Assembly: GCF_014269205.2 (NCBI RefSeq)
Contig: NZ_JABWRY020000001.1
Location: 2,356,001 to 2,420,000 of the forward strand
DNA from: Pseudomonas kermanshahensis
GTDB taxonomy: Bacteria; Pseudomonadota; Gammaproteobacteria; Pseudomonadales; Pseudomonadaceae
Reading direction: 5' to 3'
DNA length: 64,000 bases
The position numbers and the translations under genes are program-made. This document shows positions 18,047-27,133 of the stretch, in pieces (position 1 is the stretch's first letter; each line of letters begins with the position of its first letter). Below the pieces are notes generated by a model. The model did no database searches, was not told the DNA's origin, and saw only the letters and a program-made list of their open reading frames with translations.

Positions 18047-19651
18047 TCAGGGCTTGCCAAGAATCTGCGTCACCTGCGCCTGCAACTGCTTGAGCTCAAA
18101 TGGCTTGCAGATAAGGTGCATGCCAGCGCCGAGGAAGCCCTCGCGCGCCATGGCTGTTTCCGCGTACCCGGTAATGAACAGCACCGGCAGGCGTGGCCGC
18201 AAGGTACGTGCGATCTCCGCCAGTTGCCGCCCATTCATGCCCGGCAGGCCAACATCGCTGACCAACAGGTCGATCCGTTGCGACGACCGCAGGATCTGCA
18301 GGGCTTCATTGGCGTTGGCGGCGGTTTGGCAAGGGAAGCCGTCTTCACTCAGTGCCTGACACAGTAACTGGCGCACATGCGGGTCGTCTTCGACCACCAG
18401 CACAGTGTGGCCCGTGCTGTCAGGCGCAGGTGCGAGGGCTGGGCGTTTGGGCATCGCCTCGCCGACGTGCCGCGGCAAGTACAGGTCGACCTGGGTGCCA
18501 TGGCCGATCTTGCTCAGCAGGGTGACATGCCCATGCGACTGCTTGCTGAAGCCATACACCATGGAAAGGCCAAGGCCGATGCCCTGGCCGACGGGTTTGG
18601 TGCTGAAAAACGGCTCGAAAGCATGTTCCAACGTGCTCTGCGACATACCCTGGCCGTTGTCGATGATGCGCAGGCGCAGGTAATCACCGCTGTTCAAGGC
18701 GCCGTCGGCGAACTGCTCGGCCTCGATCTGCTGGTTGCTGGCCTCGATACGCAGCAGGCCGCCGGTCGGCATGGCTTCGCAGGCATTGAGCAGCAGGTTG
18801 TCGAGGGCTTCGCGCAGTTGCCCATCATCGGCCTCCACGGCCCACAGGTCGTTGGGCACGTGCAGTTGTAGGGTCACCGAGTGGGTCAGGCCAGCGTTCA
18901 GGCGCTTCGCCTCCAGCAGTGCATGCAGGTCGACCCGCTGGCTGTGCAGCGATTGCCGGCTGGAAAAGGCCAGCAGCCGATGGGTCAATTTTCCTGCGCG
19001 TGACACGGCCTCCTGGCCCATGCGCAAAATGCCTTCCAGGCTGTCGCTTCGGCCTTTGTTCAAGCGTCGCTCGATCAGTTCGAAGCTGCCGCCGATACTC
19101 GTCAGCAGGTTGTTGAAATCATGGGCAATGCCACCGGCCAACTGGCCGACAGCTTCCATCTTGCGAATTTGTGTGCGGGCAAACTCGTTGCTGTGCTGTT
19201 CCTGGCTGCGGGCGTCCATCCGCTGTTGCAGTGCTGAAAGCTGATCACGTGCCCGGTATTGATGGCGGCGGTTGCGCTGCGCGATACGCGCCAGCTGCAG
19301 CACTTGCCCGTGATCAAGCGGGCAGAGCAACTGCATCAGGTTACCGTCAGGCGGGTGAGAAGGCCGGGTGGCAGTGGCGGCCAAGTCCATGATCAACAAG
19401 ATGGGCAGGTCGGACCAGCTGGGCTGTTGGTCGATAAACCCCTGCAACGGTACGCTCGGGCCATTGCTGAAATGTTGTTCGGCGATGATGACCAAGGCTG
19501 CGCCTTCGATCAGGCAGGCGTGCAGGTTGGCGATGTCGAGGGTGCACAGGCTCTCGATGCCAGCGGACGCCAGTAGACGCGCGGTATCCGCGGCAAGTTG
19601 CGGGGGTGCCAGGATCAAGGCACGTTCGTCCAGCGCCAACGAACTGGCCAA
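18047..19651 (-). CDS. Hybrid histidine kinase with C-terminal receiver
   Basis: The 534-residue cytoplasmic protein starts with a receiver-like fold (about 10-125) that lacks a clear phospho-acceptor, then a coiled linker, a dimerisation domain with His177 in VGQLAGGIAHDFNN, a GHKL ATPase (about 285-400) and a complete receiver (about 415-530; LLVSDVGLPGMNG). Its DHp and ATPase resemble those of the convergent kinase at 15968-18040, so the two are probably paralogs. Translation appears to begin at TTG 19651, since AGGAG lies seven bases ahead. The signal sensed and the output partner are unknown. Confidence 0.88.
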   Translation of the reverse strand: MASSLALDERALILAPPQLAADTARLLASAGIESLCTLDIANLHACLIEGAALVIIAEQHFSNGPSVPLQGFIDQQPSWSDLPILLIMDLAATATRPSHPPDGNLMQLLCPLDHGQVLQLARIAQRNRRHQYRARDQLSALQQRMDARSQEQHSNEFARTQIRKMEAVGQLAGGIAHDFNNLLTSIGGSFELIERRLNKGRSDSLEGILRMGQEAVSRAGKLTHRLLAFSSRQSLHSQRVDLHALLEAKRLNAGLTHSVTLQLHVPNDLWAVEADDGQLREALDNLLLNACEAMPTGGLLRIEASNQQIEAEQFADGALNSGDYLRLRIIDNGQGMSQSTLEHAFEPFFSTKPVGQGIGLGLSMVYGFSKQSHGHVTLLSKIGHGTQVDLYLPRHVGEAMPKRPALAPAPDSTGHTVLVVEDDPHVRQLLCQALSEDGFPCQTAANANEALQILRSSQRIDLLVSDVGLPGMNGRQLAEIARTLRPRLPVLFITGYAETAMAREGFLGAGMHLICKPFELKQLQAQVTQILGKP

Positions 19652-19762
19652 AGCGACGCTCCTGTGACAATGGGCAGGGCCAAGGCTTGGCCTGCCGCCA
19701 GTGGTTCGATACTCACTGGACCACGGGCTGCCGCTTAGGGTTCAACGAATCAGGGGCGGGGC

Positions 19763-20818
19763 CTACAGGCCCTGTTGCAGCACCGGATCGTCAGGGTTCT
19801 GGCGCTCTAGCTCGGCCAGCAGCACCTGGACGTTTTGCAGTTGGCCGGTCTCTTTCCAGTACTGAATCAGCAACAGCCGGGCCCGGCGATTGGCCGGTTG
19901 CCGATTGAGCACGGTTTCCAGCTGCTTTTGCGCAGCGTCGACCTGGTCGAGCTCATGCAAGGTCATTGCCAGCGAGTAGCGATAGTCGGCGTTGTCCGTG
20001 TCCAACTCCACCGCACGCGATAAGGCCAGCAGGGCGTACTCGCGTTGCTCGTGGCGATTGAGCCAGAGCCCGAGTTCATATTGCAGAAAGGCCGAGTCGG
20101 GGCTCAGCAGCAAGGCCTTGGCCAGCACCTGGCGGGAGGCGTCGTGATGGCCCTGGCGCTCCAGCAGGCGTACCTGGGTTGCCAGCGCGTCCAGATTGCC
20201 CGGTGCAACCTGCAGGGCGCGTTGCAAGGCTGTAGCAGCCTGGGTGTAGTCGTTTTCGTGCAGGTACAGGCGCGCCAGGTGCACCTGCGCGTCGGCGTCT
20301 TCTGGCTGCTGCTCCAGCGCCTGCTGATACTGCTCAAGGGCGGCCTGCAACGGGCCGAAGTACAGGCCTATGGCGTCCGGGTCGAGGCCGAGCAAGGCGT
20401 CCACGGCAGCGAAACGTACACTTTGATCCGCATCATCGAGCAACGGGCCCAGCACCAGGCTGCGTTGCGCGGCGGGAAGCAGGCGGCGGATACCGGCGAT
20501 GGCGGCTCGGCGTACCAGCGGGTCAGCATGCTCCAGGTCCAGGCGCGCGAGTTTCAGCGCCTGGGGGGAGGGGTAGTTGGGCAGCTCGGCATACAGGGCC
20601 GCACGGCGGATTGGGGCCAGGTCGTTACGTTGCAACTGCTGGTACAGCACCCGCGCTGCCCCCGGCAAGCCTTCATGGGCCTGGCGCAAGGCCTTGGCGT
20701 AGCTGTGCGCGGGCAGCGTAGGCGGGGCCGGCTGGTCGTCTCGCGGTAAGTAGCTGATCATGGCCGACACCAGAATCAGCAGCAGCAAGGCGATCAGGTA
20801 GCGGTTGCGTCTGGGCAT
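19763..20818 (-). CDS. Membrane-anchored TPR/HEAT-repeat protein
   Basis: The 351-residue protein has an N-terminal signal anchor (RNRYLIALLLLILVSAMISYL, residues 5-25). A region with HEAT-like repeats (about 85-160, DPLVRRAAIAGIRRLL and DQSVRFAAVDALLG) is followed by about five TPR units (about 160-345). It is probably exposed to the periplasm and scaffolds protein contacts. It follows oprN by about 190 bases on the same strand, so it might be read from the efflux operon, but a link is not shown. The domain pattern recalls the extra-cytoplasmic part of multihaem-associated TPR proteins. Confidence 0.75.
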   Translation of the reverse strand: MPRRNRYLIALLLLILVSAMISYLPRDDQPAPPTLPAHSYAKALRQAHEGLPGAARVLYQQLQRNDLAPIRRAALYAELPNYPSPQALKLARLDLEHADPLVRRAAIAGIRRLLPAAQRSLVLGPLLDDADQSVRFAAVDALLGLDPDAIGLYFGPLQAALEQYQQALEQQPEDADAQVHLARLYLHENDYTQAATALQRALQVAPGNLDALATQVRLLERQGHHDASRQVLAKALLLSPDSAFLQYELGLWLNRHEQREYALLALSRAVELDTDNADYRYSLAMTLHELDQVDAAQKQLETVLNRQPANRRARLLLIQYWKETGQLQNVQVLLAELERQNPDDPVLQQGL

Positions 20819-21008
20819 CGGACGGTCCGTGGCGGCAGGAAGGGCAGAGCTTGGGGCAGCTAGGGGGCAAATGCAACCGCTGAAGGCTTGGCGGTGCCAC
20901 GGCCGTCACAGCCCGTACAAGGCATCAAAAAAAGCCCCGCAGGCCGAGGCCAGCGGGGCAAACGGTTGGGGGAGGAACCAACCAAAGGAGTCGATAAAGC
21001 GGGTGAAA

Positions 21009-22424
21009 TCAGCGCGTGCTGGCCACCGTTTCAGGTTGCCAGCCACCGCCCAAGGCTTTGTAGATCGAGACGATACCGCGGTACAGCTCGACCTCACCCT
21101 GGGCTTGGGCATCTTCAGCGCTGAGCCGTTCACGTTCAGCGTCGAGCAACACCAGGTAGTCCACCGTGCCTTCGCGATAACGGATCGACGCCAGCTCCGC
21201 AGCCTTGCGGCTGGCGTCACTCTGGCGCATCAGCGACAGCAGCCGCTGCTGCGTCTTGTCGTAATCGCTGAAGGCATTGGCCGACTCTTCCAGGGCCAGC
21301 AGCACCTGCTGCTCATAGTTGGCCAGGGCGCCTTCGGCGTCTGCCTTGGCACCGCGCAGGCGGGCCCGTACGCTGCCCAGGTCGAAGGCCGCCCAGGTGA
21401 TGCTCGGGCCAAGGCCCCAGGCATTGGCTGCCGAAGACCCGATCTGCGAGCCGCGTGCGGCGGTAAAGCCGAGGAAGCCACTAAGGCTGACCCGCGGGAA
21501 CAGGTCAGCGGTGGCGACACCGACGTTGGCCGTGGCGGCCGCCAGCTGGCGTTCGGCACTGCGGATATCCGGGCGGCGACGCAGCAACTCGCCAGGGTCG
21601 CCCACCGGCAGCGCTTTGGCGATCGCCGGCAGGGCCTTGGGCGACAGGTCGACGCTCAGTGCATCCGGGCGTTGGCCAAGCAGGGTGGCGATGCGATGGC
21701 GGGCGCGCGCCTGTTCGGCCTGCAGCTGCGGCACGGTGGCCTCGACGCCAGCCAGGCGCGCATCGGCCCGCACCACGTCGAGTTCGTTGCCGACCCCGGC
21801 ATCGCGCAGGGTTTCGGTGATGCTGCGCGATTCTTGCTGGGTCTTGAGGTTGGCCAGGGCGATGTTCTCGCGCAATTGCGCGCCACGCAGTTGGCCGTAG
21901 GCGTCGACCAGTTCGGCGATCAGGCTGACTTGCAATTGCTGCAAGTCGGCTGCGGCAGCGGCTTCCTGAGCTTCGCTGGCTTCGATCTGGCGCTGGATAC
22001 GGCCGAACAGGTCAAGCTCCCAGGCCATGTCCAGGCCCAGGTCGTAGCGTTCGCTGTTAATCCGCTGCTCAGTCTGGCCGGGGACCTGGCCTTTGCCGAT
22101 TTCGCTGCTGGCACGGCTGGTGACCACCGGCAACTGGTCGTTCGAGGCGTCCTCACGGATCGCACGGGCCGACTTCAGCCGGGCAAAGGCCACCCGAAGG
22201 TCACGGTTGCCGTCGAGCGAGGCCTGCACCAGTTGGTTCAGCACCGGGTCGTCGAACTGCTTCCACCAGATGCTTTCGAAGCGGCTGCGGTCGTAGGCCT
22301 TGGCCTGCATTTCAGTGTCGAAATGGGCAGGCTCGGTGGTCGGCGTCTTGTAGTCCGGGCCCACCGCACAGGCCGCCAGGGCCAAGGCCAACAGGCTCGG
22401 GGTCAGGGGCTTGAGCATATTCAT
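21009..22424 (-). CDS. oprN: Outer-membrane efflux lipoprotein OprN
   Basis: This 471-residue outer-membrane factor of the NodT/TolC family has a lipoprotein signal (LLALALAACAVGPDYKTP, lipid-attached Cys at about residue 19) and the two repeated OEP helical-barrel halves. It forms the exit duct for the MexEF pump. Its ATG overlaps the stop of mexF by four bases, so translation is coupled. Order and length match OprN of P. aeruginosa and P. putida. Confidence 0.9.
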   Translation of the reverse strand: MNMLKPLTPSLLALALAACAVGPDYKTPTTEPAHFDTEMQAKAYDRSRFESIWWKQFDDPVLNQLVQASLDGNRDLRVAFARLKSARAIREDASNDQLPVVTSRASSEIGKGQVPGQTEQRINSERYDLGLDMAWELDLFGRIQRQIEASEAQEAAAAADLQQLQVSLIAELVDAYGQLRGAQLRENIALANLKTQQESRSITETLRDAGVGNELDVVRADARLAGVEATVPQLQAEQARARHRIATLLGQRPDALSVDLSPKALPAIAKALPVGDPGELLRRRPDIRSAERQLAAATANVGVATADLFPRVSLSGFLGFTAARGSQIGSSAANAWGLGPSITWAAFDLGSVRARLRGAKADAEGALANYEQQVLLALEESANAFSDYDKTQQRLLSLMRQSDASRKAAELASIRYREGTVDYLVLLDAERERLSAEDAQAQGEVELYRGIVSIYKALGGGWQPETVASTR

Positions 22425-25400
22425 GCGTGGCTCTCCAGCGATTGAACGCGTTCGGCCTTGCGGGCCTGGCGGCGTTCGACGAAACGGCGGATCAGGAAGA
22501 AGAACACAGGCGTCAGGAACAGCCCGAACACGGTCACGCCGATCATTCCCGAGAACACCGCGACACCCATGGCGTGGCGCATTTCCGAGCCGGCACCGGA
22601 GGAGAACACCAGCGGTACCACGCCCATGATGAAGGCGATCGAGGTCATCAGGATCGGCCGCAGGCGCAGGCGGCAGGCTTCCAGTACCGCAGCCAGCGGG
22701 TCGAGGCCCTTGGCTTGTTCATCCTTGGCGAACTCGACGATCAGGATCGCGTTCTTGCACGCCAGGCCCACCAGTACGATCAAGCCGATCTGGGTGAAGA
22801 TGTTGTTGTCGCCACCCGAGATGATCACCCCGGTAATGGCCGACAGCAGGGTCATCGGCACGATCAGGATCACCGCCAGCGGCAGGCTCCAGCTTTCGTA
22901 CTGGGCGGCCAGCACCAGGAAGGCCAGTAGCACGCAGAGCGGGAAGACGAACAGCGCGGTGTTGCCCGAGAGGATCTGCTGGTAGGTCAGGTCGGTCCAC
23001 TCGAAGGTCATGCCGTTGGGGAGCTCTTCCTTGAGCAGTTTTTCAATGGCTGCCTCGGCCTGGCCAGAGCTGTAGCCCGGTGCCGCTGCGCCGTTGATCT
23101 CGGCAGTGATGAAGCCGTTGTAGTGCATGACGCGGTCAGGCCCGGAGGTGTCGCTGACCTTGAGGAAGGTCGCCAGCGGGATCATCTCGCCCAGGTTGTT
23201 GCGCACCTTCAACTGGCCGATCTGCTCGGCGTCGAGACGGAACTGCTGTTCTGCCTGAACGTTGACCTGGTAGGTACGGCCAAAGCGGTTGAAGTCGTTG
23301 GTGTACAGCGAGCCCAGGTAGACCTGCAGGGTGTCGAAGATGTCATTGATCGCCACGCCGTGGGTCTTGGCCTTTTCGCGGTCGATGGCTGCATCGACCT
23401 GTGGCACGTTGACCTGGTAGCTGGTGAACAGGCCAGCCAGCTCCGGCACGTTGTGGCTCTTGGCGATGATGTTCTGGGTTTCTTTGTACAGCGCTTCGTA
23501 GCCCAGGTTGCCGCGGTCCTCGATCTGCAGGCGGAAGCCGCCGATGGTGCCCAAACCTTGAACCGGCGGAGGCGGGAAGATCGCGATGTAGGCGTCTTGG
23601 ATGTCGGCGAACTGGGCATTCAGCGCGGCGGCGATGGCGGCTGCCGACTGGCTCGGGTCTTTACGCTCGTCAAATGGCTTGAGCGGGGTGAACACGATGC
23701 CGCTGTTCGGGCTGTTGGTGAAACCGTTGATCGACAGGCCTGGGAAGGCCACCGAGTCGGCAACACCCGGTTGCTTCAGGGCGATTTCGCTCATGCGCTT
23801 GATCACCGCCTCGGTGCGGTCGAGGCTGGCGGCGTCTGGCAGTTGGGCGAAGGCGACCAGGTACTGCTTGTCCTGGGCCGGTACGAAACCGGTCGGGGTG
23901 GACGAGAAGCCCAGGTAGGTCAGGCCCATCAGGCCAGCGTAGACGAACAGGGCGATGCCGCTGGAGCGGATGACCCGGCGCACGCCGCCAACATAGCTGT
24001 GGCTGGCACGGTCGAAGAACCGGTTGAACGGCGCGAACAGCCAACTGCCCAGCAGCTTTTCCAGCAACCGCGAGAAACGGTCCTTGGGCGCGTGGTGGTC
24101 TTTGAGCAGCACAGCCGCCAAGGCCGGCGACAAGGTCAGCGAGTTGAATGCCGAGATCACGGTCGAGATGGCGATGGTCAGGGCAAATTGCTTGTAGAAC
24201 TGGCCGGTAAGCCCGGAAATGAACGCCGCAGGTACGAACACGGCGCACAGCACCAAGGCGGTGGCGATGATCGGCCCGGTCACTTCGCTCATGGCCTTTT
24301 GCGTGGCTTCCAGCGGTTTCAGGCCAAGCCCGATATTACGCTCGACGTTCTCCACCACGACGATGGCGTCGTCCACCACGATACCGATGGCCAATACCAG
24401 CCCGAACAGCGACAAGGCATTGAGCGAGAAGCCGAACAGGTGCATCACGGCAAAGGTACCGATCAGCGACACCGGCACGGCCAGCAGCGGAATGATCGAG
24501 GCGCGCCAGGTCTGCAGGAACAGGATCACGACCAGGACGACCAGAATCAGCGCTTCGAACAGCGTGTGCACTACCGCTTCGATCGAACCACGGACGAACA
24601 CAGTCGGGTCATAGACGATGCTGTAGTCCATCCCCTCAGGGAAGTCCTTCTTCAGCTCGGCCATTTTCGCCCGCACTTCGTCGGAGATGTCGATCGCGTT
24701 GGAGCCTGGGCGCTGGAAGATTGGGATCGCCACCGCCGGCTGGTTGTTCAGCAGCGAGCGCAGGGCGTACTGGCTGGAGCCCAGCTCGACCCGGGCGATG
24801 TCTTTCAGGCGGGTGATTTCGCCATCGGCCCCGGCACGGATGATGATGTTCTCGAACTCTTCCTCATTGACCAACCGGCCTTGGGTGTTGATCGACAGCT
24901 GGAAGCTGGTGGAGCCGGGGGCGGGCGGGGCGCCCAATTGGCCGGCCGCAACCTGGCGGTTCTGCTCACGGATGGCCGCAACGACGTCGCTGGCGGTCAG
25001 GTTGCGCGAAGCGGTCTTGTTCGGGTCGAGCCACACGCGCAGCGAGTAGTCGCCCATGCCGAACAGCTGCACATCACCCACGCCGCCCAGGCGCGCCAAC
25101 TCGTCCTTGATGTTGAGGATGGCGTAGTTGGACAGATAGAGCATGTCGTAGCGGTTGTCCGGCGACGTCAGGTGCACGACCATGGTTAGGTCGGGCGAGG
25201 CCTTGTCGACGGTGATACCAATGCGCGTCACTTCCTCCGGCAGCTTGGGCTGGGTACGGGTGACACGGTTCTGGACCTGCACCTGCGCGTTGTCCAGGTC
25301 AGTGCCCAGGGCGAAGGTGATGGTCAGTGTCAGCTTGCCATCGGCGGTGGACTGGGAGGACATGTACAGCATGTTCTCCACGCCGGTGATGGCCTGCTCC

Positions 25401-25600
25401 AGCGGCGCGGCGACCGTTTCACCGATCACCTTGGGGTTGGCGCCCGGAAAGTTGGCACGCACCACCACTGTAGGCGGCACTACCTCGGGGTATTCGCTGA
25501 TCGGTAACTGGAACAGCGAGATCGACCCTGCGATCAGCAGTACCAGCGACAGTACCGCCGCGAAGATCGGCCGGGTGATGAAGAATTTCGAGAAGTTCAT
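22421..25600 (-). CDS. mexF: RND multidrug efflux pump MexF
   Basis: The 1,059-residue inner-membrane pump has 12 membrane helices, two large periplasmic loops and the HAE1 motifs, including the proton-relay pair in helix 4 (GIVVDDAIVVVENVER). The N-terminal FFITRPIFAAVLSLVLLIAGS and PISEYPEVVPPTVVV blocks are typical. It exports chloramphenicol, fluoroquinolones, trimethoprim and quorum-sensing precursors in relatives. It lies between mexE (12-base gap) and oprN (4-base overlap). The MexF assignment over other RND pumps rests on the operon and on the MexT-like box upstream. Confidence 0.92.
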   Translation of the reverse strand: MNFSKFFITRPIFAAVLSLVLLIAGSISLFQLPISEYPEVVPPTVVVRANFPGANPKVIGETVAAPLEQAITGVENMLYMSSQSTADGKLTLTITFALGTDLDNAQVQVQNRVTRTQPKLPEEVTRIGITVDKASPDLTMVVHLTSPDNRYDMLYLSNYAILNIKDELARLGGVGDVQLFGMGDYSLRVWLDPNKTASRNLTASDVVAAIREQNRQVAAGQLGAPPAPGSTSFQLSINTQGRLVNEEEFENIIIRAGADGEITRLKDIARVELGSSQYALRSLLNNQPAVAIPIFQRPGSNAIDISDEVRAKMAELKKDFPEGMDYSIVYDPTVFVRGSIEAVVHTLFEALILVVLVVILFLQTWRASIIPLLAVPVSLIGTFAVMHLFGFSLNALSLFGLVLAIGIVVDDAIVVVENVERNIGLGLKPLEATQKAMSEVTGPIIATALVLCAVFVPAAFISGLTGQFYKQFALTIAISTVISAFNSLTLSPALAAVLLKDHHAPKDRFSRLLEKLLGSWLFAPFNRFFDRASHSYVGGVRRVIRSSGIALFVYAGLMGLTYLGFSSTPTGFVPAQDKQYLVAFAQLPDAASLDRTEAVIKRMSEIALKQPGVADSVAFPGLSINGFTNSPNSGIVFTPLKPFDERKDPSQSAAAIAAALNAQFADIQDAYIAIFPPPPVQGLGTIGGFRLQIEDRGNLGYEALYKETQNIIAKSHNVPELAGLFTSYQVNVPQVDAAIDREKAKTHGVAINDIFDTLQVYLGSLYTNDFNRFGRTYQVNVQAEQQFRLDAEQIGQLKVRNNLGEMIPLATFLKVSDTSGPDRVMHYNGFITAEINGAAAPGYSSGQAEAAIEKLLKEELPNGMTFEWTDLTYQQILSGNTALFVFPLCVLLAFLVLAAQYESWSLPLAVILIVPMTLLSAITGVIISGGDNNIFTQIGLIVLVGLACKNAILIVEFAKDEQAKGLDPLAAVLEACRLRLRPILMTSIAFIMGVVPLVFSSGAGSEMRHAMGVAVFSGMIGVTVFGLFLTPVFFFLIRRFVERRQARKAERVQSLESHA

Positions 25601-25612
25601 CGATGTGGTCCC

Positions 25613-26854
25613 TTAACCGCGTGGCGCTTGGGCGCTGGCGACTTTTACAGTGGCGCCCGCTACCTTCGGCGCCGGGTTGCTGGCCTCCAGGGCCTGGCGC
25701 TGTTGGGCGAGGGCGGCGAGGGTCTGCTCGCTGGCCATCGGGGTGTCTTCCGGGGTTACCGTGGAGCCTGGGCGCACACGCTGCAGGCCCCTGACCACGA
25801 TGCGGTCGTCCTTGGCCAGGCCGCTGCGCACGATGCGCAGGCCTTCTAGCTTCGGTCCCAGCTCTACCGCGCGGTAGGCGGCTTTGTTGTCCTTGTCCAT
25901 CACCAGCACGAACTTCTTGCCAAGGTCGGTGCCGACGGCTTCGTCGTTAATCAGCACGGCGTCGTACTGGGCGCTGCCGACCAGCTTCAGGCGGGCATAC
26001 AGGCCAGGGGTGAACTGGCCGTCGCGGTTGTCGAACACGGCGCGGCCACGGATGGTGCCAGTGCGCGGGTTGACCTGGTTGTCGACGAAGTTCATCTGGC
26101 CCAGGTGCGGGTTGCCGGTTTCGTTGGTCAGGCCGAGGTACACCGGGGTGGCCTGGCCGCGCTGGCCTTCACGCGCCAGCTGGGTGTACTTGAGGTACAC
26201 GCGCTCGTCGGCGTCGAAATAGGCGTAGACCTTGTCGGTGGAGACCACGCTGGTCAGCGGGGTGACGTCGGCGGTGACGATGTTGCCGGCCGTGAACTGG
26301 GCACGGCTGACCCGGCCGCTGATGGGCGCGGTCACGCGGGTGAAGCTCAGGTTCAGGCGGGCCAGGTCGAGTTGGGCCTGGATCGCATCGACCCCGGCGC
26401 GGGCTTCGGCGGCGGCGCTGCTGCGCGACTCGGCAAGCTCGGCGGAGATCGCGTTGCTGTCACGCAGGCGCTCGCCGCGGCGGGCTTCGTTGGCGCTGCG
26501 AATGGCTGTAGCCTTGGCTTGTTGCAGTTGGGCTTCGAGGCGGCGGACCTCTGCCTGGAACGGGCGTGGGTCGATCTGGAACAGCAGGTCGCCTTTCTTG
26601 ACCTGCGCGCCCTCGGTGAAACCAACCAGGTCGATCTGGCCCGAGACCCGTGGCCGCACTTCGACGGTTTCCGGGGCTTCGAGGCGGCCGGTGAACTCGT
26701 CCCATTCGTTGATCGGCTGCTCGATCACCTTGGCCACGCTGACCTTGGGCGCGGCGGGCGCCTGCACGGCGTCGGGGGTTCGACCGCAAGCGCTGAGCAC
26801 TACGACTGCCAGGGCAGCGAGTGGAAAGCGCAAGGGTTTGAGTGATTGTTCCAT
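25613..26854 (-). CDS. mexE: RND efflux periplasmic adaptor MexE
   Basis: This 413-residue membrane-fusion protein starts at MEQSLKPLRFPLAALAVVV with GGAG ahead of the ATG at 26854. A lipobox (LSAC, Cys at about residue 23) anchors it to the inner membrane. The lipoyl/barrel-sandwich halves surround a coiled-coil hairpin at about 100-170. It links MexF to OprN. The frame is open upstream for 43 codons, but these show no signal sequence. A MexT-type site is about 76 bases ahead. Confidence 0.9.
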   Translation of the reverse strand: MEQSLKPLRFPLAALAVVVLSACGRTPDAVQAPAAPKVSVAKVIEQPINEWDEFTGRLEAPETVEVRPRVSGQIDLVGFTEGAQVKKGDLLFQIDPRPFQAEVRRLEAQLQQAKATAIRSANEARRGERLRDSNAISAELAESRSSAAAEARAGVDAIQAQLDLARLNLSFTRVTAPISGRVSRAQFTAGNIVTADVTPLTSVVSTDKVYAYFDADERVYLKYTQLAREGQRGQATPVYLGLTNETGNPHLGQMNFVDNQVNPRTGTIRGRAVFDNRDGQFTPGLYARLKLVGSAQYDAVLINDEAVGTDLGKKFVLVMDKDNKAAYRAVELGPKLEGLRIVRSGLAKDDRIVVRGLQRVRPGSTVTPEDTPMASEQTLAALAQQRQALEASNPAPKVAGATVKVASAQAPRG

Positions 26855-26929
26855 GGAGAACTCCGCCAATGTATTAGTAGTGGGCGGAGTGTGAGTGTCT
26901 TGCGCGTGAGGCACGAATCGAACGGGGCG

Positions 26930-26953
26930 AAGGTTATTATCACGCTGAATGAT
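26930..26953 (-). promoter_or_regulatory. Candidate MexT-type binding site ahead of mexE
   Basis: Read on the minus strand, the site is ATCA, five bases, CGTGAT, four bases, ACCTT. This is close to the published nod-box-like MexT pattern as I remember it (ATCA, N5, GTCGAT, N4, ACYAT). It also holds an ATCA...TGAT dyad with T-N11-A spacing, the LysR hallmark. The position about 76 bases before mexE suits activation by a LysR protein encoded elsewhere. Confidence 0.45.
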
Positions 26954-27000
26954 ATGTCGGGATATTTCATCGATGGTGGGCATGGTAGGGTGCCCTTGTC

Positions 27001-27096
27001 GGCCCTTTCGCGGGGCAAGCCCGCTCCCACAGCAACCGTGTCAATGCTGAAGGTGGCGCATTTCCTGTGGGAGCGGGCTTGCCCCGCGAAAGGGCC
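27001..27096. repeat. Paired inverted REP element (GTGGGAGCGGGC type)
   Basis: The left arm (27001-27031, GGCCCTTTCGCGGGGCAAGC...) is perfectly complementary to the right arm (27066-27096), with 34 bases between. It lies between the divergent mexE and MFS genes. This is the longer-stem variant of the same repeat family found at 33999-34096. Confidence 0.85.
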
Positions 27097-27133
27097 GGTG
27101 CAGGCACCCTCGTATGTGACTCAAGGCCTCGTA

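Noticed and set aside
20805..22445. Open frame of 546 codons on the plus strand
   Set aside because: It is antisense to oprN and the intergenic region; its translation matches no protein family I know.
23123..25189. Long open frame of 688 codons on the plus strand
   Set aside because: It is antisense to mexF, has no ribosome-binding site and has a composition typical of a reversed high-GC gene.
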